Below, in pieces: positions 1 to 10,332 of a stretch of 64,000 nt of DNA; position 1 is the stretch's first letter; each line of letters opens with the position of its first letter. The notes beneath the pieces are model-generated. The model had not been told where the DNA came from. It worked only from the letters and a program-made list of their open reading frames with translations, and ran no database searches. Position numbers and translations under genes: made by a program. Location: assembly GCA_018398585.1 (NCBI GenBank), contig JAGTTD010000018.1:11849501-11913500 (forward strand). Direction: 5' to 3'. This DNA comes from Simmondsia chinensis (Eukaryota; Streptophyta; Magnoliopsida; Caryophyllales; Simmondsiaceae).

Positions 1-646
1 ACAGATGACACTTCATTACTTTCGGAGCGTTGCTAATGCCCCTGATTAGGTGGACTATCTTGTTGTCCTTGATTCACACTAGTATATCGTGACTGCACAT
101 AAGCAAGTGAATGATCTTGTGCCTTGGTAGTCATATCAGCTTCTACATTTTGATCTTGGGGTCAATCTTCAACAGCTTGAGTCCGTTCTTGATGTCTAGA
201 TGCACCATTTTGCACCAGAGGATTCACTTCATGCGGAAACCTCCTCTGTAGGTGCATGAGTAACTGACTGGCTAGAAGCAAAGGTTCTGGAACAGGAGGC
301 ACATTCTGTCCCCTGAATTGATTGCTGATCTCAGCAAATTTCTCTTCAAACCTCAGCATTTGTAGACTCAATGGGTCAACAATGTTTTCTTCAAACTCTT
401 GTGCTTGCTAATTAGTTCGATCAGCAATCTTTTCCTCAACTCGCTGAGAATGTTAAGCAAATCATTCATCATACTTTTGATTCAGTTCTCGCACCAATTC
501 ACTTTGTGACTGCTGCCATTGCACGTTCAATAGGCTTGTTCTAACCACTTCCTGATCTATTGCAGCGTTAGCACCAAGAACCTCAGCATAAAATGGACTT
601 GCTACAACCTTTCAACACCTAACCTTGTTGTAACGCCACCTGCCAT
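1..646 (-). pseudogene. Element A gag, N-terminal part, degenerate
   Basis: The likely start codon is at 644-646 (minus), giving MAGGVTTR, which matches the MADGVRTR and MAGGATAR starts of gag in elements E and H. Downstream, 162-371 is open in one frame and encodes a hydrophilic stretch (motifs LRFEEKFAEI and LLMHLQRRF) typical of the N-terminal part of plant chromovirus gag. Several stops interrupt the frame between 646 and 371 and another follows at 162. Gag would form the virus-like particle. This copy cannot make it and is cut by the window edge before any zinc knuckle. Confidence 0.6.
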
Positions 647-768
647 AATTCTCAGTTCTTGCATTGCAGTAAGGAGAATTTGATATAAAAACAGCTTGAT
701 CAAAGCGTATACAATCAAATTGAAGCAATTAACCTTAGTCGATAGCATACAATGAGGTTCTGATACCT

Positions 769-1145
769 ATTTTTAAGCTTCAAGATCAATTTGAGCTTAA
801 CCTTATGAAAGATTAGGATAATGAGAGAATTAAGATGAGAAGAGAAGTGAAAGAGATAAGAAGAAGAGAAAATATCTCATAGAGATGTTTGTATATTTTT
901 CATTGAATGAATGATGATTACACTTAAACCCACTCTTATACCAGATCTCGATACAATGTAATTGGACAAGCTAAAACCGATTTACAAGATCTTTAACCAC
1001 CACAATTGACCCTTACTTGACCCCTTCAACTGCCTTAACTAACCACCTAAGCCTTTTGGTGCCAAATAATAAGCAATACAATTCCAACATGACTTGAGAC
1101 CTACGGATACATCTCATTACATCAAAACAACTACAAAACATAACA
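769..1145 (-). repeat. Element A 5' LTR
   Basis: About 377 bp, ending (plus sense) in cataaca at 1145, which reads as a TGTTATG start on the minus strand as in B and F. The inner end abuts the degraded primer-binding site at 756-768. The inner boundary is uncertain by a few bases because the terminal CA equivalent is mutated. Confidence 0.65.
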
Positions 1146-1320
1146 TGGCACTAATGGAATGGAGTTGTCCAACCCATTGGTAATTCTTCTTCTGTAACAC
1201 TCCTTGCAATTGCTTCCTACTTATCATTTGCAACTGTCCTTGATCTCGAATGCCTTGCAACTGAACTGGCTGCCCTTCTCTTTCAAATGATATTGTCAGT
1301 TTAGCAAAATCAAAAAGCAA
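1146..1320 (-). pseudogene. Element B protease-RT linker fragment
   Basis: The minus-strand frame encodes motifs LLFDFAKLTISFEREG and NYQWVGQL. These match the linker between protease and RT in element H (VFDFAQLSVSFERNG, SYQWIGQL) and in E. The frame continues across the C insertion at 9255-9350, where the plus strand aligns to H at about 28,690-28,790. No catalytic domain is present in this piece. Confidence 0.7.
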
Positions 1321-1324
1321 GGGA

Positions 1325-3337
1325 TGATGCAGACCTTACGTATGCGTTAGCAAGTGCACTAGTCGTACCAAGTAATATAGAAGTGAGTAGAGTATCATTC
1401 CCACGAGGATTGTATTGAGTGAATACCAAAATTAGTAGCTTTAATACAATTTGAAAGACCGAAAAATTTAGGATTTTGATATGAAATAAAGTAAAATAAA
1501 ATAAAAAGAAATAAAAGTTAAAACGAGATTAGAGTGTGCTAATTTTTTTTGGTTTTTATCAGTTTATAAAGTTTGAGGCATCCAATTTCACCTTAGTTGC
1601 ATCAATACCCCTTTTCTATTCTCGATATTAAATTTGCTACTTTGTGTTGATGGTTGAAAATCCTAATTTACTAAATATTCTCTTTCGAGCAACATTTAGC
1701 ATACTCTTTAACATATTAACCCATCACTCTTGTGCATGAATTTAAATAAGAAAAGAGTTTTTAAAGCTCTATGATTTTCTTTTTTGAAAACCACAAAAAT
1801 CGCGTTAATCTCTCTCGAGCATTCGCCCAATTTGTGGTGCTTATCACCTTAGCAATCATCACAAATCTCCTCTCGTACTCATTATGAATCAGTATAGGCT
1901 TTAAATGGTGATCAAGCATTTCAAACTCATGGAGAACAATGATAAACACTTCAACAACACAATAACATAAACATTGAATACTTTGAATTAGAAATAAGCC
2001 TGTATTACACCTTAGGCTACATCGTAGCCTTAGAATTACAAAATTAGTTCATGATAAACTTAATATTAAACATTAAAAACACAAAATTCATGAACTTAGG
2101 AAAGAAAAAAGGATAGAAAGAACTAAAAATACAAAACTACAAACCAAACTTTCTTCCTTCCTTCTCCTTTCCCATTTCTCACGGTTTTTCTCTCTTTTCT
2201 CACTCAAATCTTGTGATTTTTGTTTTGAAATATGATTCTTAAACACCCCCACACCATTCCCTATTTATAGTAGTTGATATGGAATTAAAAAAATTGCAAA
2301 AAAATATCAAACTTCATCCTCATTAGCTGAATGTTGCGGCTGCTGCTGAAGCTATTTTGTTCATCCATTTGTTTTATTTTTTTCTGAATTCCACTGCCCA
2401 AAACCTTCATAAAGGCATCATGTGCACGTTTTATAATGTGTATAAAATGAATTTGAGCTAAAATATTGCATAATATAGCTGGCCAAAGTGGAGAAAGTAA
2501 GCAAGTTGTGCAAAACTGTCAATCTTCTGCGGCCGAAGCAGTGGTGCTTATTCATCCATTTTTTTTCATTTTTTCTTAATTCCACCACCCAAAACTTGAA
2601 AAAGATGAATTAATACATGTTAAATATGTTTTTAAAATGAATTTGGGTAAAAGTCATTGAGTTTTTGCGCTCCCAAAATGTAAGTTGAAGCTGATTGCAC
2701 CACCACCTTCACCCTTGCAGCCCAGATTTTGCAATGGTTGTTCAACTCGATTTTTTTCATTTTTTTATTGCTTTGCACCATACAAAATCAGGTTTAACAT
2801 CAACTTGAACATGTTAGAAGCGTTCAAGAAATTCTTTCATGTTATTTGTCCATTTTGCCATCCTAAATTTCAAGTTGAAATGGATTGGTTGAGCTTGGTG
2901 CATTTTCTCTGTTCTTGCTGTTCTTTGCTGATTTTCTTCACATTTTTGAGCTTAGACCCACCTAAATTCAGATTTTACATCAACTTTGACATGTTAAGGC
3001 ATTTTTTAATTAATCGTTGCACTTGATTTGTGCATTTTGTTACCCATTTTTGCAAGTTGAATTGTATTGTGCATGAACTTCTTGTGTTCTTGCTTTAGCC
3101 ATGTTAATTATTATGTTTTGCCCATTTTTTTCTTTGGTTTGGTGTGTCTTGCTTTGACTTGTTGATGTTAATGATAAAACCTAGCAAGAGTTTAATCTAA
3201 AACGAGTGTATTTGCAACAAAATGGCAATATGAGCGAAAAAGAGCAAAATCGAGTAAAAGCAATAAAAATTTGATGTAAAATGGTAAAAAATATATCAAA
3301 ATAATATGAATAATTATATAATAAATTAGACTTATCA
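1325..3337 (-). repeat. Element C 3' LTR
   Basis: 2013 bp, starting tgatgcagac and ending acttatca in plus sense. It aligns along its length with 7264-9249. The two differ by scattered substitutions and by an extra segment of about 40 bp near the start of this copy (around 1365-1410), so the insertion is not recent. Open frames inside it (for example 2685-3026) occur in both LTRs with changed ends and are not taken as genes. Confidence 0.85.
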
Positions 3338-3351
3338 AAATACCCCCAAAC
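3338..3351 (-). promoter_or_regulatory. Element C polypurine tract
   Basis: Plus-strand aaatacccccaaac reads gtttgggggtattt on the minus strand, directly before the 3' LTR. This placement fits the primer for plus-strand DNA synthesis. A second similar run, acccccaaact at about 4704-4714, lies inside the untranslated tail. Confidence 0.7.
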
Positions 3352-4983
3352 TTAAATCTTGCTCGTCCTCGAGCAAGGATGAACATTACAGCACCAGATC
3401 CCATGCTTTTTAAAGAATTTTAGTACAGCTCAAAGCAAGTGCACTCTAATTCAGAAAAGAATAACTGAGGCTCAAAGTTCAGGGTTCTAAAGGCAAAACC
3501 CTCTTTCCAAAGGAAAAATGGGTCAATTATCAAGGTAATCGAATTCAAAAATTAGCTCAGCAAATTAAGTTCATCCGTTCTTTCTAATCTTAAGATATTC
3601 AAACCGAATAGAGGATAAAAATTGTACCACTCATAACAAGACTTATCAAGTATGCCCAAAACTAATTATTTTTGCACCATTTTTTTTTTCTTTGGAGGAA
3701 TTTATTTACTCAAGTCAATATAAGCATATCTGCAGCGAGAATCAAGCTCCGACTCCTGGGCGATGACCCATAAGTAAGAGAAGCCACCACTGAGATGCCT
3801 GTATTATGACCTCCCGAGTATATCTTCAGTGAGAATCAAGCTCCGACTCCTGGGTGATGGCCCATAAGTAAGAGAAGCCACCACTGAGACACTCTCGTAA
3901 CAGGTAGCACATATCTTATTTATATGGGATAATGGTGCTAGAGATGTTTACCTCCCCTTTTTTTTCGGCGGTGCTTGGTTCCTTGTTAACTTTCTAAGTT
4001 CCCCTTGTAGGCAGCTTTCAATACGGCAACTCGCCATTCCAGTTGGCCCAGGGTACCAGGTGTTGAAAGACCCCTATGGATCTACTTGCTTGAGGTACCA
4101 AGGCACGAAACCATCACACCACAGCACATATCCAAATGATAGACGTTTTTAACAGGATAGCGGTGCTTAGTGATTCTCTCCCTCTGTTATATTTTTGTTT
4201 TATTTAGACTTAGGCATAACTCTTCAAAATTTATTATGTAAATGATACTCATTATGCAATCTATTCAAATTTGAGCATCTTTTAATTAGAAAGAAAAGTA
4301 AAACAACCATGCTAACTAGTGAAGTCAAATACCATGGTTTTATCAAGATAATGCCTTAGATTAGATCTTGTTTTGCTATTGGATCACAAAAACAATTGAT
4401 TCTTAGGTCATTCAAATTAAATTAAAGTAAACGAGCTTAGAAAAAGTAGAAAAATTCCCTAAAAAGCATGATGATAAGTTTTTAAAATAGGCAGGGTTTT
4501 TTTTTGTTATTGTATTTTTTATTTATTATTTTTTTAAACTAATGATTAAAACTGTAGAAATAGACATTCGTTTTGTTGGCCGACACTATTTACATCCCCA
4601 TATGAGGCTTCGAACTCTAGGAGGCACTGATGCCGACTCTTCAACATAAAACATGAAAACTTTTTCGAAAAATTTTGTTCAAAATTTTAAAAATTGTCTC
4701 TCCCACCCCCAAACTTAAAGTTAACACTGTCCATAATGTTAAAAGAAATATAAAGAATGAAGCAGTAGGTGAGAGATACTTCCTAAGTTTGAGGATTGCT
4801 TATTTGATGGTGCATCTAACTACCCCCAAACTTGCTGTAAAATACCTGTTTAACAAAAATAAACATGAGAAAAATAAAAATAATGAAAGAAAAATAAAAT
4901 GAGATAAATAAAGATATAAACACTTGGGTTGCCTCCCACGAAGCACTTAGTTTATGGTCGTTAGCTTAACTTTCTGGGTGGAT
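3352..4983 (-). other. Element C 3' untranslated region, no gene seen
   Basis: Non-coding internal sequence between the ORFs and the 3' LTR. It holds a direct repeat: a unit with gagaatcaagctccgactcc followed by gccaccactgaga occurs at about 3737-3800 and again at 3830-3890. Near 4925 it has cacttgggttgcctcccacg, a motif I associate with the 3' part of Athila-type plant elements. I see no coding region. Confidence 0.5.
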
Positions 4984-5178
4984 CTATCCCGTGTCCTGAA
5001 GGAGAATAGAGTTTCCACCATCCATCCATAACAACCATTTTCTTGCATGGATCTTCCTTGTTACCTTCTTTGCACTACCACCTCTGCCTTCTCCAATATT
5101 GAGATCTTTAAGCCCGATTTGCCACAGTTTGAATTTCATTTTTTGATCTTTTCTGCTATATTTCACTGAGGCATCCAT
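4984..5178 (-). pseudogene. Element C small downstream ORF, unrecognised
   Basis: A 64-codon minus-strand ORF rich in Lys and Arg (motifs MKFKLWQIGL, KKVTRKIHARKW), just 3' of the gag-like ORF. It may be a degraded extension of that ORF or chance. I recognise no domain. It is recorded because it is the only other open stretch in the coding part of C. Confidence 0.25.
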
Positions 5179-5196
5179 GGTTCCGAAAATCTCTGA

Positions 5197-6057
5197 CTAT
5201 GTTAGATAAGCTCGAAATTCTATTTCAATGATTGGTGGCGGTGGGTAGGTAAAGATAGGTTTGGTTATTGGTGGCTCTGAGTTGACTAAGGGGATTATGT
5301 CATATTGAGGTGGTTTTTCTAGTGTGTCTTTATTCCTCAATGTTATGGCGTTAGTTTGGTCCCCTAGGTCGGTGATGGTATTGCTAGGCATGAATTCTTC
5401 AGACCTCACAAAATGTTCCTCTATTGTGGTCCCTACTTGAGGTTCAGGATTTTGGATGGAGGTTCTTTGATTCTTTAAGTCACTCACGATTTCCATGAAT
5501 TCCCTATATGCCTCTTCTAAGTTATAGGTCTTTTCTTGGGATGGATAAGTGGGTGACCAAGATGCTTTGTGATGATTCCAGGAAGGGACCATCCATTCTT
5601 GACTATAAGTGCTAGAGTAGGGAATGTACTGGGGTTGGCTAAAATTTGACATGTAATTACCTTGTTCAAAACCCCATGAGGAAAAGCTATTACCTAATTG
5701 ACATTCCATACTTGTATGGTTACCTGCACAAAATTCACAGCTAGGAGCACGAGCAGCAATCATCTCATTTAATATTTCTCGAATTTCTGAAAGTTGAGCA
5801 GATAATTCACTGTATTCACTAATGCTTAGTTTTCTTCTCGATATAGCTTGATATTGAGGTCTCATAAAGTTATATTGCTCAAAATCTGATGAAGAAAAGC
5901 TATTACCTATTTGGCATTCCATACTAGTATGGCCACCTGCGCAAAATTCAGATCTAGGAGTACTAGCAGTAATCATGTCTTCAATTAGTGAAAGTTGAGC
6001 AAATAATGCATCAAATACAGCTTGGTATTGAGGTCTTATAAAGTTGTAGCAAGCCAT
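5197..6057 (-). pseudogene. Element C gag-like ORF with duplicated CCHC motif
   Basis: 286 codons, starting at ATGGCT (6055-6057). It contains two related blocks of about 90 residues. Each has PQYQA, then an EFCAG(G/N)HTSMEC motif, then QxGNSFSS and FEQ. The second block has Cys-x2-Cys-x3-His-x4-Cys spacing, close to a retroviral zinc knuckle. The first has Ser in place of the first Cys. The C-terminal part is Pro-rich (FTYPPPPIIEIEF) with NAITLRNKD, a motif seen just after gag in Athila-type polyproteins. It probably encodes a nucleic-acid-binding gag remnant. A solo LTR sits exactly at its start codon, so its natural promoter and leader are separated from it by 512 bp. Confidence 0.6.
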
Positions 6058-6058
6058 C

Positions 6059-6570
6059 TGTTACGCTCGGGCTTGAACCACAAGCGTAAACTAAGTAAAA
6101 CTAGGATAGATTGAGAATTTGAGATGAGAAAGAAGTGAAATTGAGATGAGAAAGTAGAGAATTTAGAGTTAAGATGAGATAAGAAGGGAAAGGTGATGAG
6201 AAGTAGAGAGAGTTAGATGAGAGAGAGAATATTAATCTCAAAATGAGACTTGTGTTTGATTATTTTCTTGAATGAATTCTGAACATTACATCCATTACTT
6301 ATTTATAGCAATTCTAATACATGAACCTAGACTTATACCACTAACCAACTCAGCTAGGAACAATCTAGAAGCATCTAGAATATACTAACTAACATTTAAA
6401 TGCTTAGTTTCGCGCCAAAGACTGAAACTAACAGCAGCAGCAGCTCACGGCAGCAACAGCAGACCTTAACAGCAGCAATTAATCACAAAACAGCCTAGCA
6501 ATAGCAGCTAGCAGATTTTTCCGCCATTCAACCAATTTAAACCCATGCCTCGGATTCTCGGTTTGTAACA
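6059..6570 (-). mobile_element. Solo LTR of the A/B/F/H chromovirus family
   Basis: 512 bp from tgttacgctc to ggtttgtaaca, flanked by CCATC at 6054-6058 and 6571-6575. It has the family hallmarks: gagatgagaa-type purine repeats, ttcttgaatgaat, a minus-sense TATA-like tataaataag near 6300, and the ggattctcgg terminal block also found at the end of F's LTRs. No internal sequence or second LTR is present, so it is a solo LTR left by recombination between two LTRs. It lies on the ATGG of C's gag-like ORF. Confidence 0.85.
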
Positions 6571-6865
6571 CCATCACTCTCAGCACTCTTCTTTTTTCTA
6601 TTAAATAAATAAATAAATAAACTTAAAATTTAGAGAAAAAATAAAATTAGAGAGAAAGATTAAGAATACAATCATCTTTGAAAACCAATTTTTAAGAGAG
6701 GGGTGTCAGTAATACTAAAGATTTTGAAAAACTTAAAGAAAAAATACTTAACTTTGAAGAACTTGTATAGGTGAATTAAAAGTTAAAACAAAGTCAAAAT
6801 TAATCAAAGAACTTGTAAATATAACAATTTTAAATAAAAATTGAGAAAAATATGGTATTAGGAGA

Positions 6866-6904
<39 letters not shown>

Positions 6905-7239
6905 GGGGACAGTAGCACTAATGTTTTGAAAAACTTTAAAATAACAATTTTAAGTTTTAAAATTTTAACAAAATGGAATTTTTAAGTAAAATAAAGATGA
7001 AAGTAAGAAAAAAATACAAGAAAACCAACAAAATAACACAAACTAACAAATTTTAACAAAAACACAATTTTAGGGGTATGTTCTATATGAATTTTTCTCT
7101 TTTATTTTCTTCAAAGAATTTATCTTTACAAATGAATCAAATAAAAATTTTCTTACACTTAAATAAAATTTATAAATTATTAACAATTTCAAATTAGCAC
7201 CAAAACTAGTTGGTATTGATATCACTCAAATAGAGACAA
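6571..7239 (-). other. Element C leader, AT-rich, no gene seen
   Basis: Untranslated region between the primer site and the gag-like ORF. It holds a local duplication: gagaggggtgtcagtaatac near 6695 and a second version near 6864-6925 in which the G run has grown to 35. Both are followed by attttgaaaaactt or the close variant gttttgaaaaactt. There is also a short taaa repeat near 6600. No coding potential is visible. Confidence 0.6.
6868..6902 (+). repeat. Homopolymer of 35 G
   Basis: An uninterrupted run of 35 G followed by acggggac. It lies in the leader of element C, in the second copy of a local duplication whose first copy has only four G. Confidence 0.95.
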
Positions 7240-7257
7240 TCCCCGGCAACGCCGCCA
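7240..7257 (-). promoter_or_regulatory. Element C primer-binding site (tRNA-Asp)
   Basis: The plus strand reads tccccggcaacgccgcca. The plant tRNA-Asp 3' end is TCCCCGGCAACGGCGCCA, so the match is 17 of 18. It lies 6 bases inside the 5' LTR. This is where minus-strand DNA synthesis would start. Confidence 0.85.
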
Positions 7258-7263
7258 AAAATT

Positions 7264-9249
7264 TGATGCAGACTTTGCATATGCGTTAGCAAGTGCACTA
7301 ATCATACCAACGAGGATTGTATTGAGTGAATACCAAAATTAGTAGCTTCAATACTATTTGAAAGGCCGAAAAATTTGGGATTTTGATATGAAATTAAGTA
7401 AAATAAAATAAAAAGAAATAAAAGTTAAAATGAGATTAAAGTTTGCTAATTTTTTGTTGGTTTTTATCAGTTTATAAAGTTTAAGGCATCCGATTTCACC
7501 TTAGTTGCATTAATGCGCCTTTTCTATTCTCAATATTCAAGTTGTTACTGTGTATTGATGGTTGAAAATCCTAATTTACTAAATATTCTCTCTCGAGCAA
7601 AATTTAGCATACTCTTTAACATATTAACCCATCAATCTCGTGCATGAATTTAAATAAGAAAAGTGTTTTTAAAGCTCTATGATTTTGTTATTTGAAAACC
7701 ACACAAATCACGTTAATCTCTCTTGAGCATTCGCCCAATTTGTGGTGCTTATCACCTCAGCAATCATCATAAATCTCCTCTCGGACTCATTATGAATCAT
7801 TATAGGATTTAAATGGTGATCAAGCATTTAAAACTCATGAAGAGCAATGATAAACATTTCAACAATACAATAACATTAATATTGAATACTTTGAATTAGA
7901 AATAAGCGTATATCACAACTTAGGCTACATCGTAGCCTTAGAATAACAAAATTAGTTTATGATAAACTTAATATTAAACATTATAAACACAAAATTCATG
8001 AACTTAGGAAAGAAAAAAGGATAGAAAGAACTAAAAATACAAAATTACAAACCAAACTTTCTTCCTTCCTTCTCCTTTCCTCTTTCTCACGGTTTTTCTC
8101 TCTTTTCTCACTCAAATCTTGTTATTTTTGTTTTGAAATATGATGCCTAAACACCCCCTCACCATCCCATATTTATATTAGTTGAGATGGAAATAAAAAA
8201 AATTGCAAAAAATTATCAAACTTCATCCTCATTAGTTTAGTGTTGCGGCTCCTGCTGTAGCTACTTTGTTCATCCTTTTTTTTTTTTATTTGTTTCGGAA
8301 TTCCACAGCCCAAAACCAACACGAAAGCATCATGTTCATGTATTATAAGGTGTATACAATGAATTTGAGCTAAAATATTGCATAATATAGCTGCCCAAAG
8401 TGGATAAAGTAGGCAAGTTGTGCAAAACTGTCAATTTTCTGCAGCAGCAGTAGTGATGCTTGTTCATCCATTTTTTTTTCATTTTTTCTGAATTCCACCG
8501 CCCAAAACTTGAAAAATATGACTTGAGACATGTAAAGTATGTTTTTAAAATGAATTTGGGTAAAAAGCATTGAGTTTTTGCTCCCAAAATGCAAGTTGAA
8601 ACTGATTGTACCACCACCCCCACCCTTACCGCCCAGATTTTGCAATGATTGTTCAACTCGATCTTTTTCATTTTTTCATTTCTTAGCACCCCCCAAAATC
8701 AGCTTTAAAATCGACTTGAACATGTTAATCAAGTGTTGAAGAAGTTCTTTCATGTTATTTGTCCATTTTGCCACCTAAAATTGCAAGTTGAAATGGATTG
8801 GTTGAGCTTGGTGCATTTTCTTTGTTCTTGCTGTTCCTTGCTGATTTTCTTCAAATTTTTTAGCCTAGACCCACCTAAATTCAGAGTTTACATCAACTTT
8901 GACATGTTAATACATTGTTTAATTAAACCTTGCACTTGATTTGTGCCTTTTGTTCACCATTTTGTCAAGTTGAATTGTATTGTGCATGAACTTGTTGTGT
9001 TCTTGCTTTAGCCATGTTAATTATTATGTTTTCCCCATTTTTTGCTTTGGTATGGTGTATCTTGCTTTTACTTGTTGATTGTAATGATAAAACCTAGCAC
9101 GATTTAGCATAAAACGAGTGTTTTTGCAAGAAAATGGCAATATGAGAGAAAAAGAGCAAAATTGAGCAAAAGCGATAAAAATTTGATGTAAAATGGTAAA
9201 AAATATATCAAAATAATATAAATAATTATGTACTAAATTATACTTATCA
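7264..9249 (-). repeat. Element C 5' LTR
   Basis: 1986 bp, partner of 1325-3337, ending tacttatca followed by the AGGGA duplication. The inner edge abuts the tRNA-Asp primer site. Neither copy has an obvious TATA box placed well enough for me to call a promoter. Confidence 0.85.
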
Positions 9250-9432
9250 AGGGACTAATGATCATCATCCAATCAACCCCTAATATCGCAACCTCCCAAT
9301 CTCAACACCCTGAGGTCATATTCAAAGTCCTGCCCCTGCATCAACCATTGATAATGCCTGAGAACCGCAACTCTACCAAAATTTAATCAAATCAACTCTA
9401 TTGGTCGCCAAAATTCAGGCTCTAATACCAAT

Positions 9433-9804
9433 TGTTTTGAATCAAGAACAATCTTGATTCATAACCTAAGATAGAATAGAGTTAGGTGAGAAGAAAAGTA
9501 AAGGAGATGAGAAATAAAGAGAGAATTAAGGATGAGAGAGAGAAAAATATCAATTCTTATCATTCATGAATCAAACTTGAAATAGCTTAAGTTATTTATA
9601 CAAACTAGGATTAAAATTGATACATTGCATCAAGATTAACTAACAAACCGACTTACTAAGCTCAGCCGCCAAACTGGACCAACAAATTGACTTAAACCAC
9701 TAAGGACCATAACCGAATTAATCAAACTGATTTAACTAACTTTCCCGCTGCTAGAACTTGATCACTCTTGACTTACAACCTTGAATTCAGCTCTAATCAT
9801 AACA
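9433..9804 (-). repeat. Element B 5' LTR with adjacent tRNA-Met primer site
   Basis: 372 bp, starting tgttttgaatc and ending atcataaca (plus sense), which reads TGTTATGAT...AACA on the minus strand. The primer site gctctaatacca at 9419-9430 differs by one base from the complement of TGGTATCAGAGC, the plant initiator-tRNA-Met site. The five bases after the LTR, CATTC (9805-9809), are the presumed target duplication. Confidence 0.8.
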
Positions 9805-9882
9805 CATTCCAACGCTTAGGTAATAAAAACCCATACATGCATTTGGACAGTTTCATGCTTAGGCAATAAAAACCCATACATG
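9805..9882 (+). pseudogene. Element D gag fragment (left piece) with a 43-bp duplication
   Basis: The sequence cattccaacgcttagg followed by acagtttcatg aligns with element G gag at 45,636-45,690 (cattccatggcttagg, acagtttcatg). The unit starting gcttagg(t/c)aataaaaac occurs at 9814 and again at 9857, a partial 43-bp tandem copy. The second copy runs directly into element E's truncated 5' LTR. This is the left flank of the E insertion in D's gag. Confidence 0.75.
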
Positions 9883-10258
9883 TAATTGGTCTTGATTTGC
9901 GTATGATGTTTTTGAATTGATTTAGTGTTGTATTCAAATGGTAGTTGGCAGGCTATTTGGCGCCAAGAGTCAATTAGTGGTCTAGGATAGTCAAATGTGG
10001 CAGCTAGTTAAGTTTTTGGCCCCAAATTTGGTTAGTTTCGGTTATAGCTTTGGGTCTTGGTTCAATGTATTAGATCAAGTATAAATAAGCTCAAATCACG
10101 TAAATTCCTCATTCAATGAATACAAAATAATATTTTTCTTTGAAAATTCTCTCTCTATTTCTCATCTCCTTCTCTATTTCTCATCCACTTCACTTCTCTT
10201 CTCATCTTAACTCTTCTTCTACAAGGTTAACTTTCATTTCTTGGATTGGAAGCTAACA
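9881..10258 (+). repeat. Element E 5' LTR, 5'-truncated
   Basis: Aligns with 20383-20760 and ends agctaaca. It lacks the first 26 bases present at 20357-20382. A TATA-like gtataaataag lies at 10079-10089 (also at 20581 in the 3' LTR), upstream of the pyrimidine-rich ctctctatttctcatc tract. This is the probable core promoter of E. Confidence 0.85.
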
Positions 10259-10260
10259 AT

Positions 10261-10272
10261 TGGTATCAGAGC
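10261..10272 (+). promoter_or_regulatory. Element E primer-binding site (initiator tRNA-Met)
   Basis: TGGTATCAGAGC, an exact complement of the plant initiator tRNA-Met 3' end, two bases after the LTR. Confidence 0.95.
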
Positions 10273-10332
10273 CTGTTCAAGCAATCAATTGATTGATTGG
10301 AGCTGGCAAAACAAAAGAAAAACAATCAAAAT

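Larger units (their letters stand above)
1..1145 (-). mobile_element. Element A: 5' end of a chromovirus-like Ty3 LTR retrotransposon
   Basis: Read on the minus strand this is 5' LTR (769-1145), a primer-binding site and the start of gag, running off the left edge. The primer site is a degraded initiator-tRNA-Met complement (plus-strand ttctgatacc at about 758-767). The LTR resembles those of B, F, H and the solo LTR at 6059: a purine-rich stretch of gagatgag-like repeats, then ttcattgaatga, ending in cataaca. Sequence right of 1145 belongs to the protease-RT linker of another element (B), so A is inserted in B. The expected target duplication would be TGGCA at 1146-1150, but its partner lies outside the window. 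Confidence 0.75.
1325..9249 (-). mobile_element. Element C: Athila-like non-autonomous LTR element with gag-like ORF only
   Basis: The LTRs are 1325-3337 and 7264-9249, flanked by AGGGA at 1320-1324 and 9250-9254. On the minus strand the order is 5' LTR (right), a primer site complementary to the tRNA-Asp 3' end at 7240-7257, leader, gag-like ORF, untranslated tail, polypurine tract at 3338-3351 (minus sense tttgggggtattt), 3' LTR (left). No protease, RT, RNase H or integrase motif is visible between the LTRs. With the solo LTR and one CCATC removed it is about 7.4 kb. Such an element would need proteins from an autonomous Athila relative. Confidence 0.85.
1146..9804 (-). mobile_element. Element B: deleted chromovirus-like copy, split by element C
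   Basis: B is seen in two pieces, 1146-1324 and 9250-9804. Removing C and one copy of AGGGA makes the two pieces continuous with the protease-RT linker of the related element H (28,513-28,790). Right of about 9350 the sequence jumps directly to the primer-binding region and a 5' LTR, so gag and most of protease are deleted. The flank right of the LTR (cattcc, 9805 on) is Athila gag sequence, so B was inserted into D. The rest of B lies beyond A, outside the left edge. Confidence 0.75.

Noticed and set aside
2685..3026. Cys/Phe-rich ORF in the C LTR, with a similar ORF at 8733-8939
   Set aside because: Both lie at the same place in the two LTRs; the similarity is explained by LTR identity and the reading frames are not kept at their ends.
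7232..7262. tRNA-Asp-like sequence
   Set aside because: Only the 18-base 3' end is present, placed at an LTR edge. It is a primer-binding site, not a tRNA gene.
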